A DNA stretch of 64,000 nucleotides from positions 169,954,382 to 170,018,381 of the forward strand of contig JARDYH010000003.1 of assembly GCA_029215795.1 (NCBI GenBank), in the 5' to 3' direction. Made by a program: the position numbers and the translations under genes. Shown piece after piece: positions 11,466 to 23,379 of this stretch; position 1 is the stretch's first letter; each line of letters starts with the position of its first letter. The notes under the pieces were generated by a model, which was not told the DNA's origin, ran no database searches, and worked only from the letters and a program-made list of their open reading frames with translations. This stretch comes from Anniella stebbinsi. Lineage: Eukaryota > Chordata > Lepidosauria > Squamata > Anniellidae.

Positions 11466-12872
11466 GACTTGGAGACATATAGGGGAGCCACTAGTTCGTA
11501 TTCTTCTTCTGTTGTAAGTGATAACTTTTCTGTTGTTTACAGGAGTGGTTTACATGTACATTTGTCTTAATACACATACTTGCCTTAATACAAATACTTG
11601 CCTTAATACATTTTTATCTGGATAGGGATTTGGTGACTGGAGAGGAGGGACTACTATTACTCAATGGGAGGCCTATGCATTGCAGGGCCTACACATTGGA
11701 ATTGGAATTTAAAGCAACGCTATTTATTCTACCCTATTAAAAAGGCAAAATGTGACTGCATCTGACATGGAAATGGTTAAGAGCAGCCCCATCATTTTCC
11801 AAAGCACAACGTGATGACAAATGAAATCAAGGCTTTTCTTATCCGGATCGTCTTCCACTGTGATGTGTCTCACAGCAGCTCAGCACTAAGTGAGCTCATT
11901 GAATGTCGTGCAGTGCATCCCAGGATCCAGTGCTAAAATGCAAATGCCGTAAAAATGGCATCCCTCTCCCTAAAGTAGGCCTTGAAAAAGGCAGATAAAG
12001 ACAGGCATATTCTGCAAATCAACTTGGTTCACTTCCAGTGCGAAATGTGGACTTGACTGACTGCAAGTGGAGCTGTCAGCTTGTACAGACTTCACTGTCA
12101 AGGGCTGTGTCATCTGTCAGTGTCTGTTCCAGCTCACTGTGCCACATAGAGGGAATGCACTGTTGCCTCCCAATTGATAACACGCTGCCAGAAGCATGTT
12201 ACTTTCTCATCTGTCTTCTTGTAGCTGTCAAAACTGCAATCCATTAATTAGTTTGTTCTTGTGGATTTTAGTTGTTCTGAAGACATGTAAATTTCAAAAG
12301 TAAGGGAGACACACATACACGCACATGCACATACGCACATGCACACAGATATACACAAACCAGCCACGGTGCCAATAAGGGTCCGCGAATCCTAAGTGGC
12401 AGTTATTATGAACAGTGTAAGTGCTAGTGATCACAACGATCAGTCTGAGAAAGTATAATAATGCAGCTAGTTTCACCACATGGCTTTTAATGACACCAAG
12501 TTTCTTATGGAAGCAAAAATACAATGAAAAGTAAAAGGAAGGAAGCATTAAAAAAAAAAAAAAAAGGCAGGTCAGCTCAGCCAAAAAGGTACAACTTCTA
12601 CCTACTCCCCCTACCCCCTTTTTTATAGCTCAGGATAAACTTTGATGCTATTTGCCATCATTGTCCTTCAACAACAAAAGAAGTCAGTGGGTTTTATTTT
12701 CTCGTGTTCAATAAAAGAGTACGATGAATTGAAAATTGTTCTGATCTCTCCCTGCTGCAGCCGCTTGCTTTGGTGTGAATGGAATCCCCTCTCCACCCAT
12801 ACTCTCCTCCTTCTCCTCTACTTTTAAATCTATCTTTGATTCTGGTATTCGGTAACTATATTCATGAATTTA
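11466..12872. other. No recognised gene; CA-rich stretch
   Basis: Unassigned sequence. Around 12309-12358 is an imperfect CA/TA-rich simple repeat, and at about 12550-12565 an A-tract. No supported exon. Confidence 0.45.
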
Positions 12873-13066
12873 GGCCTAATCCACACCAAGCAGGATATAG
12901 CATTATGAAAGCGGTATGAAAGCGGTATATTAAAAGCAGGAGCCACACTACTGCTTTATAGCAGTATTGTTGTGCACTGACAACTGTTGGGGCCCATAGA
13001 CACATACAATATACCGCTTTCATACCGCTTTCATAGTGTGATATCCTGCTTGATGTGGATTAGGCC
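12873..13066 (+). mobile_element. MITE family A, copy 1 (complete)
   Basis: A palindromic non-autonomous DNA element. It starts GGCCTAATCCACACCAAGC and ends with the inverted counterpart (GCTTGATGTGGATTAGGCC), arms of roughly 60 bp. The core carries CAACTGTTGGGGCCCA, which identifies the family at eight places in this window. Flanking trinucleotides are TTA and ATA, a one-mismatch candidate 3 bp duplication. No ORF. Confidence 0.85.
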
Positions 13067-13469
13067 ATAATTACATTAGTGCTAGCATGAGCATTAGAGT
13101 TTATTGAGGATAATGTATTTACATTTGGAAACCTCAAAGATGCTATTTGTCGACAGAGTGCCTGCAGATCTTTGCAAACTTGGTGAATTTGAGAGAGAAA
13201 AAATGTTTCAAGAGTCACGTGCCCACACATTTGCATTCGCAATAATTGCAACGGAATTGGATCCAGATTCAGTTAGATGACCCTGTGGGGAAGAAGAAAG
13301 AGCAAGGGAGATGGAGCAGGCAGAAGAAATATCTAGGCCTGCTCAAGTTGGACTCCTTCAGGAGTAGGACAATCCCATCAGCCCTGTTGCTGGTCTACTT
13401 ATTTTCTCTCTCTCTCTTCCCCCCTCTTCCTTCCCCAATTCCTTTTCCTCGTGTGTCATGTCTTTTTTA

Positions 13470-13588
13470 GATTGTAAGCCTGAGGGCAGGGACTGTCTTC
13501 TTTACTGATTGATTGTAAGCCGCTCCGAGAGCCTCTTTTGGCTGAGGAGCGGGGTAAAAATAAAATAAATAAATAAATAAATAAATAG
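13470..13588 (+). mobile_element. LINE/SINE 3' tail with (AAAT)n
   Basis: The block TTGTAAGCCGCTCCGAGAG, then GGCTGAGGAGCGGGGTA, can form a hairpin and runs into (AAAT)n at about 13559-13588. This is the usual architecture of an L2-group or tailing SINE 3' end. Upstream there is no readable ORF. Confidence 0.6.
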
Positions 13589-13599
13589 GGAGAGGGAGC

Positions 13600-13805
13600 C
13601 ATTGTTCTTTCTCATAATACTAGTACTAGGGGTCATCAAATGAATTTGATTAATGGGAGTTTCTGGACAGATAAAAGGAAGTATTTTGTCACACAGTGCA
13701 TAGTTAAACTATGGAATTCACTACCACAAGCTGTAGTGATGGCCACCAATTTGGATGGTTTTAAAAGGGGGCTAGACAAATTCCTAGAGAAGAAGGTTAT
13801 CTCTT
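13600..13805 (+). mobile_element. CR1 LINE 3' fragment, plus strand
   Basis: Translates to the C-terminal CR1 block: WTDKRKYFVTQ, then KLWNSLPQAVVMATNLDGF and a KRGLDKFL block. The same block occurs on the minus strand at 54444-54743, so this belongs to that older CR1 type. It abuts the oppositely oriented CR1 starting at 13806. Confidence 0.75.
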
Positions 13806-14693
13806 GAATGCCTCTAATATGGGAGAGCCCACTACCTCCCTAGGTAATTGGTTCCATTGTAGTATTGCTCTAACAGTCAGGAATTTTTTCCTGATGTCCA
13901 GCCGGAATCTGGCTTCCTGTAACTGGAGCCCATTATTCCATGTCCCGCACTCTGAGTTGATCGAGAAGAGATCCTGGCCCTCCTCTGTGTGACAACCTTT
14001 CAAGTATTTGAAGAGTGCTATCGTGTCTCCCCTCAATCTTCTCTTCTCCAGGCTAAACATGCCCAGTTCTTTCAATCTCTCCTCATAGGGCTTTGTTTCC
14101 AGACCCCTGATCATCCTTGTTGCCCTCCTCTGAACACACTCCAGATTGTCTGCATCCTTCTTGAAGTGTAGTGTCCAGAATTGGATGCAATACTCAAGAT
14201 GCGGCCTAACCAGTGCCGAATAGAGGGGAACCAGTATCTCACGCAATTTGGAAGCTATACTTCTATTAATGCAGCCCAAAATAGCATATGCTTTTTTTTG
14301 CAGCCACATCACACTGTTGGCTCATATTCAGGTTGTGATCTACAACAATTTCAAGATCCTTCTCGCTTGTAGTATTGCTGAGCCAAGCATCCCCCATCTT
14401 GTAACTGTGCATTTGGTTTCTTTTTCCTAGGTGTAGAACTTGGCATTTATCCCTATTAAATTTCATTCTGTTGTTTTCAGCCCAGCGCTCCAGTCTATCA
14501 AGATCACTTTGGAGTTTGTTTCTGTCTTCCAAGGTATTAGCAATCCCACCCAATTTTGTGTCATCTGCAAGCATTGATAAGCATTCCCTGCACCTCCTCG
14601 GCAAAATCATTAATAAAAATGTTGACGAGCCCTGCGGTACCCCGCTCGTTACCTCCCCCCAGTGTGAAAAGGTAACATTGATAAGCACTCTTT

Positions 14694-14955
14694 GGCTGAA
14701 TTCGGACAACACGATAGTCAATGGTGGGGTAATAATCAACTTTATTTTTTTTATTTATTTATTTCATTTCTAACCCGCCTCTCCATCTAGATCCATCTAA
14801 GGGGTACTCTCCACACAACATGGTAATAAATAATCAACCATGGTGTGGATTAGGATCAGCACTGAGTTGACTGTGGCAGCATTCAGACGATACGATAGTC
14901 AATACAACTGACGATTCCCCCCCCCAGTTGCTTATTGTGTCATCCGAATTCAGCC
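14694..14955 (-). mobile_element. MITE family C inside CR1
   Basis: Terminal inverted repeats GGCTGAATTCGGACAACAC and TGTGTCATCCGAATTCAGCC. The CR1 sequence resumes cleanly on both sides. TTT occurs at 14691-14693 and again at 14956-14958, giving a 3 bp target duplication (CTTTG if the termini are trimmed by one base). Related copies: 21845-22070 and 24267-25753. About 50 bp of L2 3' tail lies inside it. Confidence 0.88.
14744..14793 (-). mobile_element. About 50 bp L2 3' tail inside the MITE
   Basis: The TTTATTTATTT tract followed by CTAACCCGCCTCTCCATCTAG is the reverse complement of an L2 3' terminus, as at 51731-51800. Compared with the intact MITE at 21845-22070, it replaces about 9 bp of element sequence. 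Confidence 0.6.
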
Positions 14956-15680
14956 TTTGAGACCGATTCTGTAGCCAACTGTGGATCCACCTAATAGTTG
15001 TTACATCTAGCCCACTTTTCACTAGTTTGTTAATCAGAATGTCATGGGGCACTTTGTCAAAAGCTTTGCTGAAGTCAAGATATACTATATCGACAGCATT
15101 CCCACAGTCCACAAGGGAGGTTACCTGATCAAAAAATGAGATCAGATTAGTCTGACAGGATTTGTATTTGACAAATCCATGCTGGCTTCTAGTAATCACT
15201 GCATTGTTTTCAAGGTGTTTACATATTGACTTCTTTATAATTTTCCCAGGGATGGATGTCAGACTGACTGGTCTGTAGTTCCCAAGTTCCTCCTTTTTTC
15301 CCTTTTTGAAGATAGGGACAACATTAGCCCTCCTCCAGTCGTCCAGCACTTCACCCGTCTTCCATGATTTCACAAAGATAATAGACAGTGGTTCTGAGAG
15401 TTCTTCTGCCAGCTCCTTTATTACTCTAGGATGCAGTTTGTCGGGCCCTGGAGATTTGAACTTGTTCAAAGAAATTAGGTGTTCCTTGACCATTTGTTTA
15501 TCAACCTCAAACTGCAATCCTGCCCCGTCAGCTTGTACTTCACTTTTTCCAGGGAGGTCATAGACCCGCTTTTGAGAGAAGACTGAGTCAAAGTAGGAAT
15601 TGAACACTTCAGCCTTTTTTTGTCATCTGTTACCAATTTGCCATCCTCATGAAGCAGTTGAACTACCATTTCTTTCCTCT

Positions 15681-15928
15681 GTAGGCATTACTGGAAATGG
15701 TGTAGGAGCGACCTCAGTAAAGGCAGTGTAGCACTCATACCCATCCAAGAAGCATGTGAACAGGGCTTCTGTCTTAGATGAAGCATGGATAGTAAAGTAA
15801 AAGAGGTCCTTGCTATTCAATGGCACATTTACTGTGAATTATTCTTGCAGAATAATCGGCTCCTACATCTAAGTATTGCTTGTACTTTGCAACTGCTAGT
15901 ATAAGTCTGGTGAATCCAGAATTAACTC

Positions 15929-15960
<32 letters not shown>

Positions 15961-16679
15961 TACATGATCATCAGTCAAGCCTGGGGGCTGTCTATATGTG
16001 GGGAAAGCCCTGCAGTGGCTGTGAATCTGCACTGCATTGGTTATATGCTTACAGGTTTTCCTGCGAAGCTGCACACTGAAAAAGTCAGGGACTTACCTCG
16101 ACTTTTTCAGTGGGAGTGAGGTCAGTACATCTGACCTTGCTCCAGGGCCAATCCGGGAGGCGACCAGCAATTGGCTGACTTTCAGCAGGAAGGGGGGGGC
16201 AGCTCCAGTACCCAGATGACTGCCAGAGACTCCGCACTCTCTCCTTGATGTCGTGATTACCCGACACCATCCCAGTAAGTAAAATCATGGGATTTGGGGA
16301 GGAGGTGGCACCAACTCAGCACCGTGAAGACAGAGCCTCGAGGAGTCAGATTGAGAATGATACAAGACCCTGCTTAAATATATTATATAATCCAAAATTA
16401 CACTTTTTAAAATCTCCACTGATTTCAATAGGAGAATTAAGCCTCGATACTAAGGATCACTATACCTCTAAATGGTAGGTACTAGGAACTAACAACATGG
16501 AGAAATATTGTTTTGCATACCTTGCTTGTAGGTTTCCTGTAAGCATCTGATTGGTCATGGAAGAGGAACTCATGGTCTGATTCGGCAGGGCCCTTTTACA
16601 TTTCTTAAACACTAATAAAGTACCAGCCGAAACCTCATCGTTCAGTCGGTTGTGTCCAATCTTGGACCTATTTAATAGA
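15681..16679. other. No recognised gene; one AT-rich tail
   Basis: (TTTA)n at about 15930-15957 may mark a decayed LINE or SINE 3' end. The GC-richer 16090-16290 has no recognisable family. Confidence 0.4.
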
Positions 16680-16912
16680 TCCATTGAAATGCTCCATTGC
16701 ACTATGAAAGTGGTATATAAAAGGCAAGAGCCACACCAAGCAGGATATGGTGGTATGAAAACAGTATATGGCATGTGTCAATGGGTTCCAATAGTTGTCA
16801 GTGCACTTCAAGACTGCTATAAAGCAGTAGTGTGGCTCCTGCCTTTTATTTACCGCTTTCATGCCACTTTCATAGTGCAATATCCTGCTTGGTGTAGATG
16901 AGGCCTAACATT
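16680..16912. mobile_element. MITE family A, copy 2
   Basis: Contains CCAAGCAGGATATGG on the left and ATATCCTGCTTGGTGTAGATGAGGCCT on the right, in split inverted arms. CAATAGTTGTCAGTGCACTTC is the diverged core. It shares paired arms with copy 1 but is rearranged on its left side. Confidence 0.75.
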
Positions 16913-18179
16913 GGATATAACCCAATATCCCTCTTGGATTAATAAAAAAAAATGATGTATTTTGTTGTTGCAACATATCTGGAAGCCTCTAGCATTCATC
17001 TAAGAATTCAGAACGGTCTTAATATTTATTAATGTAGAATTTATATCCAGTGGTCATTGCACCCATGTTCTTTTTTAACCTAAAGAATACTGCAGCTGAC
17101 ACAAACCCAATCTGAACAAGTATTCTATGATATATATTTCCCATGTCTCCTTAATCATGAACTCCTATAGGAGGCCACTTCTCTGTTGCTACTTGGATAT
17201 CTCTCCTGCATTTTCATAATGCACCTGGGGCGGCTGGCGGATATTTCACAATGGATTAAAATTCATGCCTTTATCCAGACATTTTAAAGTTATGACCTTC
17301 AGCTATAGGAGCAATTTGCTTAGTTCATTCCATATGATTTTGTGTGATTTGCAAATCTAATTTTTATCTCCATGTCTAGCATTTCAAAAATCTTTTGCCT
17401 CCATATTAATTTAACATTATCTTTTACCCATTAAAAGCAACTCACAGTGACCTTTAAATTCACTTACAAATTAGAACCCATTGGCTAATCTGGACCAATT
17501 GGCCTCAGTTACACATTCAGTGACAAACCATTATTTCTGGCCCAGTTCTTTAATTGGCCGGAATGCTCTTTCCTATCAAATATATTCACTGTCAGAGTTG
17601 CTTGCTAGCCTTTTGCAGACTTCCTGGATATTGTCCAGGTCATTAAAGCTACATCTTCCATTCAGACCTCATTTGTCCAGAGCCAAATCCGTAAATTCTT
17701 ATTCTTAATTAATTAAAGCACGCAGAATTTTGCAATGGGTCATTCTGCAGGTGAGATTCTTGAAACTGATAGAATGATGTGAAACATTCATACAAAGAAT
17801 GCATTTTTGACAGATTCAGGAATTGTACTTCACCATGGAAAGTTTCTCAGCAAATATAAAACAATGTTCATTATTCTGCAATACTAGTTCACAATAAATG
17901 TATCACTGAATAGCAAAGCCCTCTTCCACCTTGTTCTCCCTTCTTCTAAAGTTATCCATATATTAACAGATGCCAATTATTAAGTACTTTAGTTTAAAAG
18001 ACTGTGTGAGTGTTTGTAGAAAGCTAAATGTGTGCTTAAAAGTATGATAACAAACACAGAAGACTGTGGCTTCATCCCTAAGTATTGTCTTGTCATGTTG
18101 TCATGGTGTGAAGAGGCTAATTTTACCTATCCCGCCATGCACTGCTGCATTTTGAGCATTTTCTACATGAGGCTGTTAA
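16913..18179. other. No recognised feature
   Basis: AT-rich unassigned sequence with no supported ORF or known repeat. The last 30 bp hold an extra copy of GAGCATTTTCTACATGAGG, a diverged terminus of the foldback element that follows. Confidence 0.45.
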
Positions 18180-18267
18180 TTGCTATGAGCATTTCTACAT
18201 GAGGATTTGTTGTGCGCTCGTCATTCCCTATTCACGATTGTTTATGGGTTCTTTAGATGATGTTGTG

Positions 18268-18687
18268 TGTCACGACCCGCTCCCTTGAGACTCCTTGTTA
18301 CATTTCTCTTTAAAGGATCCCATCCATGAACATAGTTGGTATATGGCTGCCTGCTCTGTGGATTATTTTTCCTTTCTCTTCCCACCTCTGGGCATCACCC
18401 TTTTACTCTCCCACTGGTTCAGTGATTCTATGACCCTTCTTGGTCCCACAGCAACCAGCTTGGCACTCTGTGCTCCTTTTTATTCGTCAACTTAATAGTC
18501 TCTTTGACTTTAAGAAAGCCATGAAGACTAATCTCTTCCGGCAGGCCTACCCAGTTGAATTTTAATAGTTTTATTGGTATTTTAATAATGTATTCATTTT
18601 ATGTACTTTTAATCAATTTTATATAATTTATATTTGATATTGTTCCCCGCCTCGATCCAGAGGGAGAGGCGAGTAATAAATAAATAA

Positions 18688-18723
<36 letters not shown>

Positions 18724-19231
18724 CCCTTTTACTTTACTGCTGCCACCATATAAGTACCTTAACTCAGGTCCCTAAAGAATCCATTCCAGTGTGAAACGAA
18801 ATAACTTTTATTTAACAAGAAGTAAGTTAACACATTTGATCAGGCTTGTGGTTTCATTTGTTTCAGTACTTGGTTGTTACATTAAATATATCATGTATCC
18901 TTGCCTACTCTAACCTCTAAAGTCAAATCTAACTCCTCCTGCTCCCTCTTATTCCAAAAATAATAAAACACAGACCCTACACTAATCTATCCTCTTCAGC
19001 ATACTAACCCCTCTCTCTCTCACTCCCAACTCCCAACTCTTAACTACTAATTGATTTTAACTATCATTCCCCTTACACACTTAAATCCAACAGCCAATCA
19101 GTATTCACTCCAACATTCATTTCACTCAGTCCCCCCACCCAACAGAATTAACTATTTACCAGCCTTACCATAAGAAGTCTAAAGAGCATTTACATAACAG
19201 ATAAATAACACAGAAATAGTGAAATATCACA
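18268..19231 (-). mobile_element. Solo LTR with 5 bp target-site duplication
   Basis: The segment starts TGTCACGACC and ends ATATCACA (TG...CA rule) and is flanked by TTGTG on both sides (18263-18267 and 19232-19236). On the minus strand an AATAAA lies at 18808-18813, followed by a G/T-rich stretch containing GGTGGCAGCAG, so I read the LTR as minus-oriented with R/U5 toward lower coordinates. After subtracting the internal L2 insertion it is about 638 bp. No internal gag or pol sequence lies beside it, so it is a solo LTR left by recombination. Family (Gypsy-like or endogenous retrovirus) is not decidable from this alone. The opposite foldback arm confirms the pre-insertion site. Confidence 0.78.
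18408..18720 (+). mobile_element. 5'-truncated L2 LINE (lineage 1) inside the solo LTR
   Basis: The last residues of the RT ORF are readable (KKAMKTNLFRQAYPVEF then stop), matching the WQAYPDEF end of the copy at 7749. The 3' UTR ends CTCGATCCAGAGGGAGAGGCG and a (TTA)n tail. TCACCCTTTTACT is present at 18395-18407 and exactly repeated at 18721-18733, a 13 bp target-site duplication. Confidence 0.88.
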
Positions 19232-19797
19232 TTGTGACCCTCCAATTTCAGTTTTGTTTGTAAACAGCACTTTCCACAAGTTTTTTAGAGTATGGAAAAT
19301 GGGGCATTATTTCTGATGGTGAAAGAAAGTGCAATTTCTTCTTGTGTATTTGCGCTATTCCACTCTACCGCAGTGCCACCTAGAGGTTATGTAGTGGAAC
19401 ATCAGGAAAGGAAATGTTCCTCATGTAGTGCTTTAATCTCAATTCTGCACCAGAACAAAAAGTGGATGTAGTGGATTAACAGGCTCTGTATCTACTTTTA
19501 GTTCAAAATTGTGATCCAAGCATGACAAAGAGCTTTTCTTTTCCTGCTTTTCCACTACATAACCTCTAGGTGGTGTTGTGCTGTAGCTGAATATCACAGT
19601 TACACAAGTAGGAAAATACCTTTTCTTTCACTTTCAAAAATAATATCTAATTTTCCCCTCTCTAAAACGCCCCCAGGAAAGATCTCTTAAAAAAACAGAA
19701 GCGAAACTGGAAGATCATGATGTCATCTAAAGAGCCTGTAAACAACCATAAGTAAGGAAACATGAGCGCACAACAAATGCCCCATGTAGAAAAGCTC

Positions 19798-20966
19798 ATT
19801 ATCATTATTCCTTGATTCTTTCTTTATGCATGTAGGTGTATTGTATTCAAGTTGTGTTAAAAGTTTACTTATAAGTATGTTGGTTGCGTTGTTTTTCAAA
19901 TATGTTTTCAATAAAACATTTTCTTGCCTTTTTTGAGGGGAAGTAATTCTCTTTGGCAGGGAAAACATCTGGCTTTTAAAAAAACCTCCTGTGATATATA
20001 GCATTTCCTGAATGCCTGTGGAGGAAGAGATATTAAAACAATCCCCTACTGTGCATAATTAGAATTAACCATGTATGACCTTAATGGGCATGGAGGTGGG
20101 GAACTGGATTTTGCCATATATAGGGAGAGAGAGAGAGCATGTACATACACACACACATGTGCATTAACTGCACAATGTAACTATAGATAACAATCACCAA
20201 ATAATAACTATACTCAATGATAAGAAGCTCAATATTACACACACTCAGACCCCCAACAAAGTCTTCATCAAATACCACATTAACAACTTCTTAGATATTA
20301 GTCTATGGTTTCTCTCATTTAGAAATAAAATAAAAAGGTTGCTCACACACTAAAAAGGCAAGGAACCATTGTAGAATCTGATGACTACAAAGGACAGGGG
20401 TGTGGGGGAAGCTGGGAAGAAAACCCTTTCCTAAGAAGACAACTCTAACTTGAGGAAATACCTTCTCTATTCAATATCACAGCCATGAATTACTTAGATT
20501 TACAACAATGAGAAAAATGTGGGGAAATCTTTCCACTTGGGAAAGATCCCAAACATCACCACACATGAAAATGTGTGACAAAAATAATGTAAACCATGTT
20601 TGAAATAATGAAAATGTGGCATGCTGGTTGTCTTTATTCACCCATGGTGAGTGATGAATCTGGTTGAAGTAGTCTTTTGAACACTTCATCGTATACTCAG
20701 ATCTAAGTTGGGAACTACTCTAAGTTCACAACTCTTATCATGCCAACTCATTAAGATGATGTGTGATAATGTGATTTGGGTGCAGAATATAACAATCAGG
20801 CAAACATTTGATGACTGACTGAACATTGACCATGAGGCCAGTGCTGAGTGCAATATTCACCCTACACTTTGCAAACTTCATGATTTCCCCTTTATCAGAT
20901 GGAATGCTTTGACATGCTGTATGAAGTCATATTTTCAGAAGTGTTCAATAGCCTTAGATGTCAAAT
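19798..20966. other. No recognised feature
   Basis: AT-rich DNA with a short CA tract near 20145-20158. No exon or known repeat supported. Confidence 0.45.
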
Positions 20967-21108
20967 ATAGAGGGTTGGATACTTCAGGCACACTTACTGA
21001 AGACTCATTGAAATCAATGGGTTTTACATTAATCATAACTAAAGTATGGCCTATTGGTTTCAATGGATCTGCTGTAAGTATGACAAAATCTGGACTCAGC
21101 CAATCAAC
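20967..21108. mobile_element. Palindromic repeat family I, copy 1
   Basis: Inverted blocks: GGGTTGGATACTTC and CATTGAAATCAATGG on the left; TTTCAATGGATCTG, GTAAGTATGAC and AATCTGGACTCAGCC on the right. Related copies lie at 25758-25890 and 33022-33112. Confidence 0.6.
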
Positions 21109-21274
21109 TCCCCAAGCAATCTGCCTCTAGGAGTTGCCAGCATCTGACAGATGTCCCTAGTTTAAATCAATCCTCATGTCCACTCACAGAAGCACATTTT
21201 TAAATTATAGAGACCTGATTTGAACAAACTGTGCTCACTTTTTACTCAGATCGTGGACAATGTACTCTCTCCCC

Positions 21275-21538
21275 CAGGGCCAGTCCCAGACATGTTGCTG
21301 TCTGAGGTAAAGAACAAGATGCTGCCCCCTCCCATTCTATGTACAAAAGCTGGTTGGAGTGGCAGATTGACAATAGTACAGCATCCTCTCCTGCACTTGA
21401 GGGCAACAAGCTAGCTTAGGGGAGTGCAGGACAGTGCTCTTGGCACATAGCTCTCTCCTCCAGCACTTTGCTGCTGCCTCCCAACATTGACTGCCTGAAG
21501 CAATTGCCTTACCCTGCCTAATAGTAGGGCCAGCCCTG
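21275..21538 (-). mobile_element. hAT-like MITE, family H copy 2
   Basis: Termini CAGGGCCAGTCCC and GGGCCAGCCCTG. Flanking octamers CTCTCCCC (21267-21274) and CTTTCTCC (21539-21546) match at 6 of 8. Internal sequence is the reverse of copies 1 and 3. Confidence 0.7.
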
Positions 21539-21844
21539 CTTTCTCCCAACCACTGAGAAATTGCTATAAATTTGCTTTCAAGTCTCTCCACAATTTATGA
21601 ACCTGGGCACATAAGTCCTTGTTTATTATGTATCGTGGATACTGTTCATCTCACATCTTATGTGTACATACAAAACTGTCTGCTTTCACTGACTTATACC
21701 TGTGCTGTAAAAATAAATGAACTTGTGAAAAAAGTGAGGTGTTAATTGAGGGCATACATATTTGTATTTTGTTGATTGGACACTTTATTCTTGTTTCTAA
21801 GGAAACTCTGACTGACTCACTAAAAACATAGCAACAGAGTCACT

Positions 21845-22070
21845 GGCTGAATTCGGATGACACAATAAGCAACTGAGGGAGGGGAAACAATCGTCAGTTG
21901 TATTGACTATCGTGTCAGCTGAATGCTGCCATAGTGAACTCAGCACTGATCCTAATCCACACCACAGTTGATTATTTATTACCATGTTGTGTGGGGAGTA
22001 CCCCCTAAATGAACAACTGTAAAGTTGATTATTACCCCACCATTGACTATCGTGTTGTCCGAATTCAGCC
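21845..22070 (+). mobile_element. MITE family C, intact reference copy
   Basis: 226 bp with terminal inverted repeats GGCTGAATTCGGATGACAC and GTGTTGTCCGAATTCAGCC, and subterminal CAGTTG repeats. Flanking trinucleotides are ACT and ATT. It provides the uninterrupted sequence against which the copies at 14694 and 24267 can be read. No ORF. Confidence 0.85.
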
Positions 22071-22562
22071 ATTGTATAATTTATAGGCAAATTCACCATG
22101 ATTAACAGTTGAATGAGGATGCCGTGGCATTTGGGTGTCCTGGGCAGGAGCTTGGATTGTGCCCCACTGCAGGATTTGTACTGCCTTTCTCCTCAGGGAT
22201 TTTTCACCAGTTATAGACCAGACTGAGCAGCTGATAACCACTCCACCTCAAAATGGTAGTAGTCAAAGGACATTTTGTACCAATGGACTTCACCGGTTGT
22301 GAGAAAAGCTATTTTTGCTATTTGTCTCATTGAGGTATTATGTGGTATTCAGTGGCACCTTTTTTATTAGCAGGGACGCTGACATCACCTGCTACCACCA
22401 CCATCCTCAGAATTCCCTGTTCCTTCTGAGCTTAGCTGCAACCCTCACAGTAGTTGGGGGAGAAATTATTTTTCTCAGCAACAATATATAGTTGTCAACC
22501 ATCCCTGTTGTAATGCAAGTATTTTGGGGTGGCCTAGTCTCAAATAGGCAATTGAGGGACCA

Positions 22563-22680
22563 GATCTACACCAATCAGGATAGGTGAAAGTGGTTTGAAA
22601 ATGGTATAGGGAATGTGTCATGGGCCCCAACAGTTGTCAATATCATTATAAACCATTTTAAAGCAGTAGTGTAGATCCTG
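22563..22680. mobile_element. MITE family A, copy 3 (short)
   Basis: CAGATCTACACCAATCAGGAT at the left, GCAGTAGTGTAGATCCTG at the right, and the family core GGGCCCCAACAGTTGTC between. A deleted form about 118 bp long. Confidence 0.75.
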
Positions 22681-23379
22681 CCGCAATTGTTTTATAAAAG
22701 ACCTCTTCCGGGTAGAGATGGAGACTGCTAGATATGGATTTGTTGATATGGATCAAGAGAGCTTCCTTTGTGGTGTGGTTATAGGTCATGGTGAGCACCT
22801 GCACTTCAAAATGGACCACTACACCATGGATGATATGGTTGTTTCTTCTTTGAGAAATATGTGAATTGTTCTGTGAAATTGAAATAATCTATGTTCATCT
22901 CAATCAAGTCTCCTGAGAAGGACTTTAAAGGACTTTTTCTTCTTACCTTTGATTTGCCCATTTGGAAACTGAGACATCAGGGGTCAAAGGTATTGCCTGT
23001 GAAATGCCCTTGAACAAAATAGAGATACATAATGGGAGGAAAACAAATGTGACCCATTAGCTTTCCAGGTGCATTGTCTGTACTTGTGAGCACCTAAGTG
23101 TGATATAGATAACACACCTCTGTTACAAACTGCCAGTAATCTTTTAGATGTCCAGGATGGTGTGTTATTTCTGCTTGAGAATACAATTACCTTTCCCCCC
23201 TGAGGGACTAAGAACTGTCCAGACTGTATCATAACGTCTGAGTCACTGCCAGGGTTACAAAAGCATATGGCTAAACCTGCCTACCAGCCAGTGTGCAACT
23301 TTTTGCTATCAAATAACTCTCCATCACTCACCAACTGCTTTGCTAGAAATTACTGAACACATTTCCACTGCCATAAAAT
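22681..23379. other. No recognised feature
   Basis: Nothing supported. Open frames are short and lack family motifs. Confidence 0.4.

Larger units (their letters stand above)
13806..15680 (-). pseudogene. CR1 LINE reverse transcriptase relic, interrupted by a MITE
   Basis: CR1 clade ORF2 on the minus strand. The upstream segment (15607 down to about 14956) has GPDKLHPRV, NYRPVS and LDFSKAFD, the first catalytic Asp block. The downstream segment (14693 down to 13806) has SGVPQGS, an ADDTKLGG block (catalytic Asp pair), ERWAENNRMKFN, and a C-terminal block reading [14 protein letters not shown] and [11 protein letters not shown] 262 bp MITE sits between them at 14694-14955. The ADD block is preceded by a small deletion or frameshift. 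The 5' endonuclease part is missing and the 3' end is lost against the opposing CR1 at 13805. Inactive. Confidence 0.9.
18180..19797. mobile_element. Large foldback element (about 650 bp) split by a solo LTR
   Basis: Left arm 18180-18267 plus 19237 to about 19415; right arm about 19533-19797 in reverse. Paired blocks include TTTGTTGTGCGCTC with GAGCGCACAACAAA, TCTTTAGATGAT with GTCATCTAAAGA, and CACCTAGAGGTTATGTAGTGG with its exact complement near 19552-19572. With the LTR removed, the arms align without a gap across the insertion point. The termini are near ATGAGC; I could not identify a target-site duplication. It has no coding capacity and the superfamily is unknown. Confidence 0.8.
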
